Shown one piece after another: positions 27,031-35,813 of a stretch of 64,000 bases of DNA. Both the position numbers and the translations under genes were made by a program. The first letter of the stretch is position 1. Every line of letters begins with the position of its first letter. Source of the DNA: Alistipes sp. (lineage in GTDB: Bacteria; Bacteroidota; Bacteroidia; Bacteroidales; Rikenellaceae); the NCBI GenBank assembly GCA_020026415.1, contig JAHHQL010000007.1, positions 1 to 64,000 of the forward strand, in the 5' to 3' direction. The notes under the pieces are model-generated. The model was given only the letters and a program-made list of their open reading frames with translations. It did no database searches and was not told the origin of the DNA.

Positions 27031-29349
27031 CTATTTATACTCGACACAAAGTTTCCGGGGCGTTCCCGTCGGCGAAAGACAACAAGGTACATGATTGTTG
27101 AATTTGTAACTGATCCGAAATTCGATGCCGAAGAACGTCCGCCGGTATGTGAAATCCGTGAAAGTGTGTTCCCTATTCCAAGTGCGGATCTGTTCGTTGT
27201 GACGAATCAACCCGCGGCACGAAAGGCTCAGATAAAGACGGTTATGAGCGGCAGTCTTAAAAATTTCCCCGTCCAATGAGTATGTTCCGTTATGTCTCCG
27301 CTCCAACTGATGGCGGGGTGTAGATGCCGTAAAGCACAGATGCACACCACACAACCGTCCAAAATAAAACGTATTGTAAAGCGACACACGGAGCGAATTT
27401 GTACCCAATCGACGGCGATAGTAGTGCCAGTATTCCCCCACACCCGCCACCTCCCAATTAATCCGCCACCACGAGGCAAGGCGCATCGCACACGAAAGAT
27501 CCAATTTATGGACGGAGGAAGCCACGCAATTGATCGGTTGGCGGAAGGTCTGTTCGGAATCCTCCCCGTCCACAAAAGTCAGATGTTGGATTCCGTCCAC
27601 GGTGCGCGAAAACGTATAGGCCAAAGTCCAGCGTCCGCACAATGTACACGTTGCGCCGAGATCGAAACCCTTGGCGGGAGCAAGGTCGGGATTACCCTTC
27701 GCATAGTGAAATTCATCAACCCGCACGCGGATCGGAGAAAGATCGCCGTAAGGAATCGCACCGTCGTTCCGCAGGCAAAACACCCCGATCGAGGTCGATC
27801 GCACCTCATCCAAAAGAAATGTAGCCGCAAAGTCGGGACACAAGCGCACATAGTCGCGCTTGTGCCATCGCGTATCGCCCGCCGTGAAATGGGTGATACG
27901 ATTCCATTGCAAGCGCATTCCGCCCGACAGCGAAAGCCGACCCATGCGCGCCCGACACTCGGCATAAGCCGCCATGCCGTTGCCCCGATAGCGGAACAGG
28001 GATTGCTTTGCGGGAGCATCGGGCGGCGTAAGCAGGGAGTTTTTCGTCACATCGTGGTGATGGGTGCTGATGCCGCCATTTACGGTCAGGGTCTTGCTGA
28101 AAATCTTGGAGACCGCCACCTCCGTTTCAACGGACAGCGTGCGGGGCGTCATCCGTTCACGGGTACACTCCGCCACGGGGCAAACGTCCATTTGATCAAC
28201 ATAGCAATACGACTTTTCGATCGAAGTATCCATATAATCCACCTCGGCCGTGAGCACCGATCCCCGATCATCCAGCCGATAACTGTAATCGGTGACCACC
28301 TGCCACATCACGTTATCCAAATTGCCCCGCGAATGGTATGTCCCCGACTCCACATTACGCTTCAAGTAACGGCTGCGGGTCAGTTCGTCGGGAGTGCCGG
28401 CGACATAGCCGATCTTCCCGATCAAACCGATCTGATGGCGCGGCGACAGATCACACACCACATTCAGTGCATCCGAGAATATGTGGTGATGCGTACGGGT
28501 ACGTTCGGCAGATTGAATCAAAAAGGGGGTCTCCTTTGTGTATTTCTTGATTCTATATGCTTTATCGACCTTATCGAAATACCGATACGTCAAATTATTA
28601 TACACATTAAATCGTCCTCGGCGAATACCGAACGGCACAGACAATCCCGCACCGCCGAATCCGTTCTCGCGCACGACAACCGACGAAACGACCTGTCCGC
28701 GAAGGCCGCTTGCCGAAAGCGGTTTCAACGTAATAAGGAGTTTTGCGCCCCGCTCCGAGACCTCTTTCCCTGCGGTGGCATTTTGGCGGATCTCAATCGT
28801 CTTGACGGACGATGCCGCCAGCGTCTCAACCTCCTCCACCCGTACAGATCGGCCGTTTATGCTGATGCTTTTGATCGGATGACCGTTAATCTTAAAGGAG
28901 GAATCTTCCCGCCTTACGCCCGGCAGGAGTTGCAAGGCATCGCTCAAAAATTGCTCCCGTGCCAGCGGATTTCCCGACATGGAGACCACATACCGCCCTG
29001 CTTCGTAGCGTATATATCGTGGCAGCACAACGACCTCTCCGATCTGCAAAGGGCGCAGTTTCACACTGCACTGCTCCCGATCGGCTCGTCTTGTAAGCGT
29101 TTCGAACGACAAATGGGCAAATTCGAGAAAATAATCACCACAAGGTACGTTTTCCAATCGGTAACGACCTTTTTTGTCGGAGACATCACCCGTAACGACC
29201 AGCGAATCACAACATCGTCTGAGGCTGACGGTACAATAAGCCACAGGGGCATCCGAAAGATCGGTGATCTGTCCGTAGATCGTCTGCCGATCCTGTGCGA
29301 ATGCAAAAACAACCTGCAATAAAAAAGCGAACAACAAATATTTCTTCAT
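27031..29349 (-). CDS. Outer-membrane beta-barrel protein with carboxypeptidase-regulatory-like domain
   Basis: 772 residues from the ATG giving MKKYLLFAFLL. Signal peptide ends at FAQ (about residue 19). Residues 22-105 are a CarboxypepD-regulatory-like beta-sandwich (TIYGQITDLSDAPVAYCTV). A plug-like part (130-200) contains LLPGVRREDSSFKINGHPIKS in outline. The remainder is a long barrel of the OMP_b-brl_3 class related to TonB-dependent receptors. The last aromatic strand, FRISYKF, is followed by about 22 extra residues containing PCCLSPTG, an unusual extension. Cysteines are unusually numerous. No SusD-like partner is adjacent, so it is not a standard SusCD transporter. The ligand is unknown. 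Confidence 0.8.
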   Translation of the reverse strand: MKKYLLFAFLLQVVFAFAQDRQTIYGQITDLSDAPVAYCTVSLRRCCDSLVVTGDVSDKKGRYRLENVPCGDYFLEFAHLSFETLTRRADREQCSVKLRPLQIGEVVVLPRYIRYEAGRYVVSMSGNPLAREQFLSDALQLLPGVRREDSSFKINGHPIKSISINGRSVRVEEVETLAASSVKTIEIRQNATAGKEVSERGAKLLITLKPLSASGLRGQVVSSVVVRENGFGGAGLSVPFGIRRGRFNVYNNLTYRYFDKVDKAYRIKKYTKETPFLIQSAERTRTHHHIFSDALNVVCDLSPRHQIGLIGKIGYVAGTPDELTRSRYLKRNVESGTYHSRGNLDNVMWQVVTDYSYRLDDRGSVLTAEVDYMDTSIEKSYCYVDQMDVCPVAECTRERMTPRTLSVETEVAVSKIFSKTLTVNGGISTHHHDVTKNSLLTPPDAPAKQSLFRYRGNGMAAYAECRARMGRLSLSGGMRLQWNRITHFTAGDTRWHKRDYVRLCPDFAATFLLDEVRSTSIGVFCLRNDGAIPYGDLSPIRVRVDEFHYAKGNPDLAPAKGFDLGATCTLCGRWTLAYTFSRTVDGIQHLTFVDGEDSEQTFRQPINCVASSVHKLDLSCAMRLASWWRINWEVAGVGEYWHYYRRRLGTNSLRVSLYNTFYFGRLCGVHLCFTASTPRHQLERRHNGTYSLDGEIFKTAAHNRLYLSLSCRGLIRHNEQIRTWNREHTFTDFTYRRTFFGIEFRISYKFNNHVPCCLSPTGTPRKLCVEYK

Positions 29350-29427
29350 CTTTTCGAGATATGGATCAGGAATTTTATTTAAGCCCTCAAAATGCGCGCC
29401 ACACCCGTTTTTCCAATCCACAAAAAA

Positions 29428-29463
29428 AAATCACGGCAGGACTCCGCAGCCTTGCCGTGATTT
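29428..29463 (-). terminator. Minus-strand terminator upstream of the barrel-protein gene
   Basis: An 11-bp stem, AAATCACGGCA with TGCCGTGATTT, is followed on the minus strand by a run of nine or more T. It cannot belong to the lipoprotein gene, which has its own terminator upstream, so it ends a separate short transcript or acts as an attenuator for the barrel-protein gene. Confidence 0.8.
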
Positions 29464-29647
29464 CAAATCACACGGGGAAAATCTCGTCACTAAAAAACTA
29501 TCTCTTTAAACACGTTCTTTCCCGAATTATAAAACGCTGTCGATTTCTCCATACTTAACCGGAAACATATTGCTGCCGGCACAGCAAAGAAATTTAAATC
29601 TTGAATATGAAACCGGTATTTCCGGAATGCTGCGCAAAAAAAACACA

Positions 29648-29683
29648 AAACGCTCTTGGAGAATATTCTCTCCAAGAGCGTTT
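29648..29683 (-). terminator. Terminator of the large fimbria-associated lipoprotein gene
   Basis: A 15-bp stem, AAACGCTCTTGGAGA and its complement, has a 6-base loop and sits 32 bases after the stop codon. A T-run of three to four follows on the minus strand. Confidence 0.8.
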
Positions 29684-29714
29684 CCGGTGTAAATGTAAAT
29701 ATGATATGTTTTGC

Positions 29715-32198
29715 TTAAAAGTCCTCCTTGAACATTCCGTATTTGCGGATCAGTCGTGAGATTTCGGGATCGAGATTCCCGCGGAACTTCAAATTGGGAC
29801 GCAACTCGGTCGAGCGCAGGAAGTACTGCACGGCTTTCTCCTCATCACCCAGACGCGATGCCAAGATCGCCAGCATATACTGGATGTCGGCCGTATTGCA
29901 GGCATCGGGTTCGTTACGCAGGATGCGGTAAGCCGCATCGTCGTAGCCGAGCAACATATAGGCCAGTGCAGTATTGCGATCCTCATACGGACGCAGGATC
30001 GTCAGTGCCTCCTCGTACTTACGTTTCTTAAGCAGATCGACGGCGTGCATATAGTCGGTATCCACCTCGGTCGTATAAACCGTATCCTGCTGCATACCGC
30101 GACGATGGAGATTGAAGCGGAAATCGACGGCGCGCATCTTCGGGTAGAGGTTCTTGCTCATATAGGCGTAATCCTTCGGGAACTTCGCACGGATTCGCCA
30201 CTCGCGGCTATCGACATTCTCCACCTCGTCGAAGATCCGAAGGATCTCCTCGGCGTGTTCGATATTTCCGTCCTCACGGATCAAGCGTCCGAACATTGCC
30301 CAGTCCTCGGCCACATATTCCGAGCGCAGGATCTTCGGCAGATCGGGCAACTTCTCACCGTCGTTCTTGGTCAGCACCACCTCATTGTTTTCGTTGAGCG
30401 AGTAACTTGCATCGACCTTCAGCGAATCGTAAAGCGTACGAAAATCGCGTACCAGCACCTCGCGCAACGACTCGGCACGACCTTTTGCCAGACGGTTGTT
30501 CACCGACCAACTGCCCTCAGGCGAAGATGTTGCACGAAGCGTGATGCTGTCGATGATATAAACCGGATCGGTCATCAGCGCATAGGTCAATTTACGCACC
30601 TCGTCCAACTGCTTGCGATTAACCTGCATGGTGTCCGCCATACGGGTCTTGCCCTGCGGAAAATTGAAGTAGAACCGGGCGTTGGCCTCGGCATCTCGCA
30701 GAACAATCACCTGCTTGTAGCGGGTTTCGTCGTCGATGAAGTTCGTCATCGAAGCCACCGTATAGACCAGTGTATCGGAGTTCACCAATTTGTACCCCGA
30801 ATCACTGTTGTAATTCTCGACAAGACCGTTCAGATACAACAGAAGTTGCGAAGTATTCTCATCGGCCTGTACCGTCTCGTTATAGACATACGACACACTG
30901 CCGTCCACATTACGGATCACCGTATCGAGTCTGGCAGGTGCGACAAACGGCTTGCGCACCATGTCGGCAAAGACACGCTCCTTATCGGCTCGTTTACGCT
31001 CGTTGCGGGCAATCTTATTCCCCGAAAGCAGCGACTCGCGCAGGGCGGCCGTATCTACTTCGGCGGCGGCTCCCGTATGGAACGCGGCACGACGACGGTT
31101 ATAGTTTGCCTGAAGCACACTATCGCTCAGGCATTCGGCCATATCTCCGATCTTGTCGTATTTATAACCCGTCACCCATGCGCGAGTGTGTGCATCTTCA
31201 ACCAGTCGGCGTTTGTCCGCACGATCAATATTCCTACGGCGGACATTCCGCGAGGTAGTCTGCAACATGAGCATCTCTTTCTCGCGACAATTATCTTTGG
31301 CATCGGCATATTCGCCTCCGACACGCTTATAGATCTCACCACCGTGCTGATACCGGTCGTTCTTATGGAGGTAACGCGGCGCAAAGTAGTCGTTCAGATG
31401 ATCGAGTTTGTCGGAAGAATCCGAGACATAGGTCGTATAGCGTCTTACCTTGCGATCGGTCGATTTGATGTACCCGCGCAACATATTCTCCTGACGCCGA
31501 CGCTGTCCCTCCGTCACCCAGCCCACCGTTCGGTCTGTTTCGGCCTCATCGGGCGAAAGCATGTTGATACGTGCCTCATCGGCAGCATTCTTCGACCGCA
31601 TCGCCTCATGGTCGGCCATATAGCGGTCATAGGCTTCGCCGTCGCCGAACACCGTGAAGAAATCGGCACTATCCACAATCGACTGTTCGAAATGCTCGTA
31701 GCGTGCATAATCGCGTTCCTGTCGGGCACGGAAGTGCGCCCCCGACAATACGAGCGGATCCAGAGCCATCTCCTCCGTTCCCTTGCGGATCATCGGGTTG
31801 ATGGTAAATCGCCAATTCTTGTTGTAATAATCCTCAGGAACGGTCACTACAAAATCGACATTGATCTTGCCGTTACGTTCCACCAGATTGCGACGGCTTC
31901 CGGCCGAAATCACCACCTCGTCGATCGAAATCGAGAGGGTTTTCTCACCCGTCTGCTCATCCACCTCCGCGGGGATCAGAATCATCTCGGTACCGTCCTG
32001 CTGTTTGAAGGTGATCTTCTTGGGAGTCTCTTTCTTCTGCCCGGATTCTTCAACTGCCGAAGTGATGTTCTTCGGCAAATGCAATTCCACCTCAGGATTG
32101 TCCTTGTGCAGTTTGTGCATGCTCGAACAATCCGCAAGCAACAACAACACCAGAAGACCTGCTCCGAAGCGGGCGGCGTGATACGAATAAGTTCTCAT
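29715..32198 (-). CDS. Large OmpA-like/TPR lipoprotein of a fimbria-associated cluster
   Basis: 827 residues from the ATG giving MRTYSYHAARF. A hydrophobic signal ends in LADC, giving a lipobox-like Cys24 with an unusual Asp at -1. Residues about 75-170 resemble a DUF3868-like beta domain. The charged middle part (200-420) is rich in Arg/Asp/Tyr. An OmpA-like segment (RATSSPEGS, then NNRLAKGRAESLREVL) lies near 580-610. The C-terminal 120 residues contain TPR-like helices (YEEALTILRPYED; DEEKAVQYFLRSTELRPN). In Bacteroidota, DUF3575-DUF3868-OmpA-like sets accompany type V (FimA/Mfa) pili, so an outer-membrane anchoring or assembly role is inferred. No pilin gene is in the window. Confidence 0.6.
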   Translation of the reverse strand: MRTYSYHAARFGAGLLVLLLLADCSSMHKLHKDNPEVELHLPKNITSAVEESGQKKETPKKITFKQQDGTEMILIPAEVDEQTGEKTLSISIDEVVISAGSRRNLVERNGKINVDFVVTVPEDYYNKNWRFTINPMIRKGTEEMALDPLVLSGAHFRARQERDYARYEHFEQSIVDSADFFTVFGDGEAYDRYMADHEAMRSKNAADEARINMLSPDEAETDRTVGWVTEGQRRRQENMLRGYIKSTDRKVRRYTTYVSDSSDKLDHLNDYFAPRYLHKNDRYQHGGEIYKRVGGEYADAKDNCREKEMLMLQTTSRNVRRRNIDRADKRRLVEDAHTRAWVTGYKYDKIGDMAECLSDSVLQANYNRRRAAFHTGAAAEVDTAALRESLLSGNKIARNERKRADKERVFADMVRKPFVAPARLDTVIRNVDGSVSYVYNETVQADENTSQLLLYLNGLVENYNSDSGYKLVNSDTLVYTVASMTNFIDDETRYKQVIVLRDAEANARFYFNFPQGKTRMADTMQVNRKQLDEVRKLTYALMTDPVYIIDSITLRATSSPEGSWSVNNRLAKGRAESLREVLVRDFRTLYDSLKVDASYSLNENNEVVLTKNDGEKLPDLPKILRSEYVAEDWAMFGRLIREDGNIEHAEEILRIFDEVENVDSREWRIRAKFPKDYAYMSKNLYPKMRAVDFRFNLHRRGMQQDTVYTTEVDTDYMHAVDLLKKRKYEEALTILRPYEDRNTALAYMLLGYDDAAYRILRNEPDACNTADIQYMLAILASRLGDEEKAVQYFLRSTELRPNLKFRGNLDPEISRLIRKYGMFKEDF

Positions 32199-32211
32199 AA
32201 AGCCCTTGTGT

Positions 32212-32703
32212 TTATTCCACATCCACCGCACCGTTCACATCGACCGTAAACACACGCTTCACGTTGCCCGGCGATGTAAGCACCTGACGCAAAACAAGCG
32301 TTGCTTTCGCCATCCACTCCTCGTAATCGACCGAATAGCGGTAGATGAAAGTCTCGTTTTTATGAGCCGCAGCATCAATCACCAGATGAGGCTTGCAATC
32401 GGTCCAATACTTGCCCGAAAGTTTCTGACGGCGTTCCATCATGTGTTTCTGGTAACGGCCGTTGATCAGCACATGCGGAAACAAGACCACCGACTGATGG
32501 TCGGCCGTACTCAATTCGGGAAGGATCGCCCAACTCTCGTTGCGGGAAATGGCATGTTTGCCCACCCCGATTTCCAATTCCACGACCAGTTTATCGCCCT
32601 GTTTAGCCAAAACCTTACGGGTGACACTCTCTTCGCCTGCAATTTGTGCCGATACCGACAGCGAAAAGAACAGCAGTGCCAGTGCAAATATCATCTTTTT
32701 CAT
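32212..32703 (-). CDS. DUF3868 domain-containing protein
   Basis: 163 residues. Signal peptide 1-19 ends at VSA-Q. The remainder matches the N-terminal DUF3868 module of Bacteroidota fimbria-associated proteins: VTRKVLAKQGDKLVVELEIGV, then SWAILPEL and FPHVLINGRYQKHMMERR. Many relatives are about 450 residues and carry an OmpA-like region after this module. Here the module is a separate protein and the OmpA-like region is in the next gene, 13 bases downstream. It lies 9 bases after the inactivated DUF3575 gene. Secreted or periplasmic; function unproven. Confidence 0.72.
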   Translation of the reverse strand: MKKMIFALALLFFSLSVSAQIAGEESVTRKVLAKQGDKLVVELEIGVGKHAISRNESWAILPELSTADHQSVVLFPHVLINGRYQKHMMERRQKLSGKYWTDCKPHLVIDAAAHKNETFIYRYSVDYEEWMAKATLVLRQVLTSPGNVKRVFTVDVNGAVDVE

Positions 32704-32712
32704 GACTTTCTC

Positions 32713-33269
32713 TTATTTACGCGAATTAAAGAAATAAACGAACGAAATACCCACCTCCGTCGGGAACGGCAGGATGCGTCAGGTATAGTGATGCGGACGC
32801 CGGGCATCCTGACTGTAAGAATCCGTCGTTTTCTTGGTTCGGTATTCAAAACGGAGCAGACCTGCGCCCATCGAAGTCTCAATGTAGAAACTGTAACCCA
32901 AGCCCCAACCGGCACCGAAGAACGAACCTTTATAGTATTTATCGGCAAAGCGTCTGATGCTGAACGGTCCCTCAAAACCGCCTCCGATCAGATGCGCACT
33001 GACGAAGAAATGCGAATATTTCTCGGAAAACCAATAACGGTACTCAGGACGCACGAACCAATGCTGCATCTTGGCATCATCGCCGAAGGTCCATGGGTTG
33101 AAGTTTGCCGTCGTGGAGATGGTCGATTTTTGCGAAACGGCAAATTCGTCACCCAAGTTGGGTGTGGCGCAGCCCAGTAGAGTGTGTTGGTTTTCAAAGC
33201 AAACTACTGTGCTGAACTTGTACCTGCTGCCATACAGAAAACAAAGAGTAAAAATAACTTTTTCAACAT
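32713..33269 (-). pseudogene. Inactivated DUF3575 outer-membrane protein gene
   Basis: Reading from the ATG at 33269, a good signal peptide (MLKKLFLLFVFCMAAG, then TSSAQ) is followed at once by an in-frame TAG at 33206-33204. The frame continues as FALKTNTLYWA, then shifts by two bases near 33171-33166. It resumes as ATPNLGDEFAVSQKS, NFNPWTFGDD, RPEYRYWF and GAGWGLGYSFYIE, the DUF3575 pattern. An in-frame TGA at 32781-32779 precedes the expected C-terminal PTEVGISFVYFF, which ends at 32713. Three independent lesions suggest a true pseudogene rather than one sequencing error. It is the first gene of the fimbria-associated cluster. Confidence 0.85.
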
Positions 33270-33594
33270 AAATAATGTTATAAAGTTTACAAATCCGAAA
33301 TTTCCGGAACCGACTTCCAAGATTCGGTCCTGATTGTAAAAATAGAAAAAAATATTGCCCCTGATCAAACTTTTTGACGGACATATCCGGCAGTCTGCAA
33401 ACCCACAACATGCCTAAAGTTTTAATCCGTTTTTCTACAACATGAAAAACAACCGTTTACCCCACGGAGCATATCGTACACGGAAACTCCCGTCCCTCCC
33501 AAAATGTTGTGATCCGGCATCTCCCGCCGTATCGGCATAAAAAAAAAGACCTTTGAGACAACCCAAAGGCCTTTTTCCAAATATTCATGTCACT
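33270..33594. other. Interval between the fimbria-associated cluster and the purine permease
   Basis: No gene was recognised. It holds a weak promoter-like pair for the DUF3575 pseudogene (TTGG, 19 bases, CGGATTTG on the minus strand near 33290-33320) and the permease terminator at its end. The rest is unassigned. Confidence 0.35.
33545..33575 (-). terminator. Terminator of the purine permease gene
   Basis: On the minus strand AGGCCTTTG pairs with CAAAGGTCT (one G-U pair), and a T-run of nine follows. Confidence 0.8.
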
Positions 33595-34878
33595 CTAAAT
33601 AAAGTACTTGATCAAGAACAAAGCACAAAGAATATAAATCGACAGGGGCAATTTGTCAAATCGGCGACTCAGCACATTGACGAACACATAGCAGATCAAA
33701 CCCAACAGCACACCGTCGGAAATGCTGTAAGCCAACGGCATAAAAATGATGCACACGAACGAAGGCACGGCTTCCGAATAATCCGACAAGTCGATGTCCT
33801 TAATCGGGGTCATCATCATGAGTCCCACCAAGATCAGCACGGGAGCCGTGGCAGCCGCGGGAATCGACAGAAACAACGGGGCAAAGAACAACGACAACAG
33901 GAAGCAGACACCTGTCGAAAACGCCGTAAGGCCTGTGCGGCCGCCCTCGATCACGCCCGATGCACTCTCAACAAACGTCGTCACGGTACTCGTTCCGAGC
34001 ATGGCACCCGTCGTCGTGGCGATGGCATCGGCCATAAAGGCGCGTTTGCCGTTGGGGATCTTACCGTCCTTCAACATGCCCGCCTTGGTCGTAACGCCCA
34101 CCAACGTCCCGATCGTATCGAACATATCGACAAACAACATCGTCAGCACCGTGATGAACATCTTGCCCGTAAGGATCTCCGAAGCATCGAATTTCATGAA
34201 AATGGGTTCGATGGAAGGAGGCGTACTCATCAATCCGTTATATTGGGTTATTTCCATCGGGATGCCAATGATCGTAGTGATCAGAATACCGACAAGCAGA
34301 GCCCCCTTCACACGCAGGATAAGCAGCACCGCCGTCAGAATCACACCGATGAACGACAACAGTGCAGAGCCGTGCGTAATATCGCCCAGTGCCACCAGCG
34401 TCGCGGGGTTATCGACGATCACACCCGCACTTTGCAACCCGATGAACGAAATAAACAGACCGATACCCACACTGATTGCATTCTTGATGGTCATGGGGAT
34501 CGAATTGACGATCGCCTCGCGCAGGTTCGTCAGCGTCAGAAGGATAAAAATAACACCCTCAATCAATACCGCCGTCAGTGCAAACTCCCACGAAAGCCCC
34601 ATCTTCTGGCAGATCGTATAGGCAAAAAACGCATTGAGTCCCATACCCGGAGCCAATGCAAAGGGAAGTTTCGCCCAGCAGGCCATGATAAACGTACCCA
34701 ACACGGCCGAAAGGATCGTCGTGGTGAAAACGGCATCTTTATCCATGCCCGCATCGTGCAATACGGCGGGGTTCACGGCCAAGATGTAGGCCATGGTCAA
34801 AAAAGTGGTGATACCGGCAAGAATTTCCGTTTTCACGGTCGTCTTTTGCGGATCAAATCCGAAGAGTTTTTTCAGCAT
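33595..34878 (-). CDS. NCS2-family purine permease (AzgA/PbuG-like)
   Basis: 427 residues with about 12-14 membrane spans. Typical AzgA-type motifs are TEILAGITTFLTMAYI near residue 18, ALAPGMGLNAFFAYT near 75 and IPMTIKNAISVGIGLFI near 128. It probably imports adenine, guanine or hypoxanthine with H+. Which base cannot be decided from sequence. Single gene; a -7 box TAGTTTTG lies at 34946-34939 on the minus strand, about 60 bases before the start codon. Confidence 0.92.
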   Translation of the reverse strand: MLKKLFGFDPQKTTVKTEILAGITTFLTMAYILAVNPAVLHDAGMDKDAVFTTTILSAVLGTFIMACWAKLPFALAPGMGLNAFFAYTICQKMGLSWEFALTAVLIEGVIFILLTLTNLREAIVNSIPMTIKNAISVGIGLFISFIGLQSAGVIVDNPATLVALGDITHGSALLSFIGVILTAVLLILRVKGALLVGILITTIIGIPMEITQYNGLMSTPPSIEPIFMKFDASEILTGKMFITVLTMLFVDMFDTIGTLVGVTTKAGMLKDGKIPNGKRAFMADAIATTTGAMLGTSTVTTFVESASGVIEGGRTGLTAFSTGVCFLLSLFFAPLFLSIPAAATAPVLILVGLMMMTPIKDIDLSDYSEAVPSFVCIIFMPLAYSISDGVLLGLICYVFVNVLSRRFDKLPLSIYILCALFLIKYFI

Positions 34879-34938
34879 ATCTCAAGTTCTATAAAAAATT
34901 TTCGGTGCATCTCGGAAGGATTGTTCCCAACGAAAATG

Positions 34939-34946
34939 CAAAACTA
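34939..34946 (-). promoter_or_regulatory. -7 box for the purine permease gene
   Basis: TAGTTTTG on the minus strand matches TAnnTTTG. A -33 element at the normal distance is not clear. Confidence 0.45.
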
Positions 34947-35104
34947 ACCAAGAAAATCCAACAAAACGACCTTCCGCCGATTTTTATATCAACACTCTGT
35001 AAACAATTCCGATTTCCAACGCTCCATCACCACGAAAAACCGCAAAAAACGAGCATCTGCCAAATATTCGTTGTATATTGGTCATACTCTAAAACTCAAT
35101 TCTT

Positions 35105-35698
35105 ATGAAAACCAGATTACTCACATTGCTTGTCGCCCTTCTCCTGTCGGCAACGGTTTCTGCCCAAGACCATCTTTCGTTTAAGGGCGTTCCCATCAAA
35201 GGCAGCCTCACCGAATTTTGCAACAAATTAAAGGGGAAAGGATTAAAACTCATCACCAAAGACGAAACAAGAGCCTTACTGCAAGGCGATTTCACCGGCA
35301 AATCGTCCACAATATATGTGGAAGCCTCCGACAACGGATCAAACATCCATACCGTGTCCGTAATTGTCGAACTGAGCAACGAATGGGATCCGCTTATAGA
35401 GAACTACACCTACTACAAAAAGATCTACTCTCAGAAATACGGAGAACCTGTCGCTTGTGAAGAAATCGTTCCAAGTTATATGGACAGCAGCAACTCTGCT
35501 AAAATGTTAGGGCTCTCCAATGGAAGGGTAATTTATGATTGCACATGGAAAACAGCAGGCGGTACGATCCGACTCTCGATCGAAAAGAACACCAACCCCG
35601 ACCAAGGCTTATCCTCAAATGCAGGCATGGTGATCATCCGCTACCAAGATCCCCAAAACATCGAAGACAAGATCCAAAAAGATCTGGAGGAGATTTAA
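35105..35698 (+). CDS. Secreted protein of unknown function
   Basis: 197 residues. A clear signal peptide ends at VSAQ (about residue 20). The mature part begins DHLSFKGVPIKGSLTEFCNKL and continues with an acidic/polar alpha-beta pattern. Similar small secreted proteins occur in Bacteroidota, but I recognise no functional domain. It is convergent with the Zorya-like operon and ends 115 bases from zorE. TATATTGG at 35073-35080 is a possible -7 box. It is somewhat richer in A/T than neighbouring metabolic genes. Confidence 0.7.
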   Translation: MKTRLLTLLVALLLSATVSAQDHLSFKGVPIKGSLTEFCNKLKGKGLKLITKDETRALLQGDFTGKSSTIYVEASDNGSNIHTVSVIVELSNEWDPLIENYTYYKKIYSQKYGEPVACEEIVPSYMDSSNSAKMLGLSNGRVIYDCTWKTAGGTIRLSIEKNTNPDQGLSSNAGMVIIRYQDPQNIEDKIQKDLEEI

Positions 35699-35813
35699 CC
35701 GCCACTCTTCGGCAAAAAAATAGACAAAACTACAAACCTCAATTATTTTTATGCCCCCTTGTAAAAGCAGCAATTTATGACATTCAGGTTCTCCAACTTC
35801 AAGGAAACAACAT

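Larger units (their letters stand above)
29350..29714. other. Gap containing two minus-strand terminators
   Basis: No convincing protein gene. The gap contains the terminator of the upstream lipoprotein gene (29648-29683) and a second strong minus-strand terminator (29428-29463). This leaves about 180 bases between them that could encode a small RNA or a 20-codon frame (29490-29552, starting MEKSTAFY). A weak -7-like TTTCTTTG lies at 29591-29584 on the minus strand. Confidence 0.35.

Noticed and set aside
29490..29675. A 61-residue minus-strand frame in the gap upstream of the barrel-protein gene
   Set aside because: Its first codon is a TTG inside a terminator stem. Only the inner 20-codon part could be transcribed separately, so it is mentioned as a possibility but not listed as a gene.
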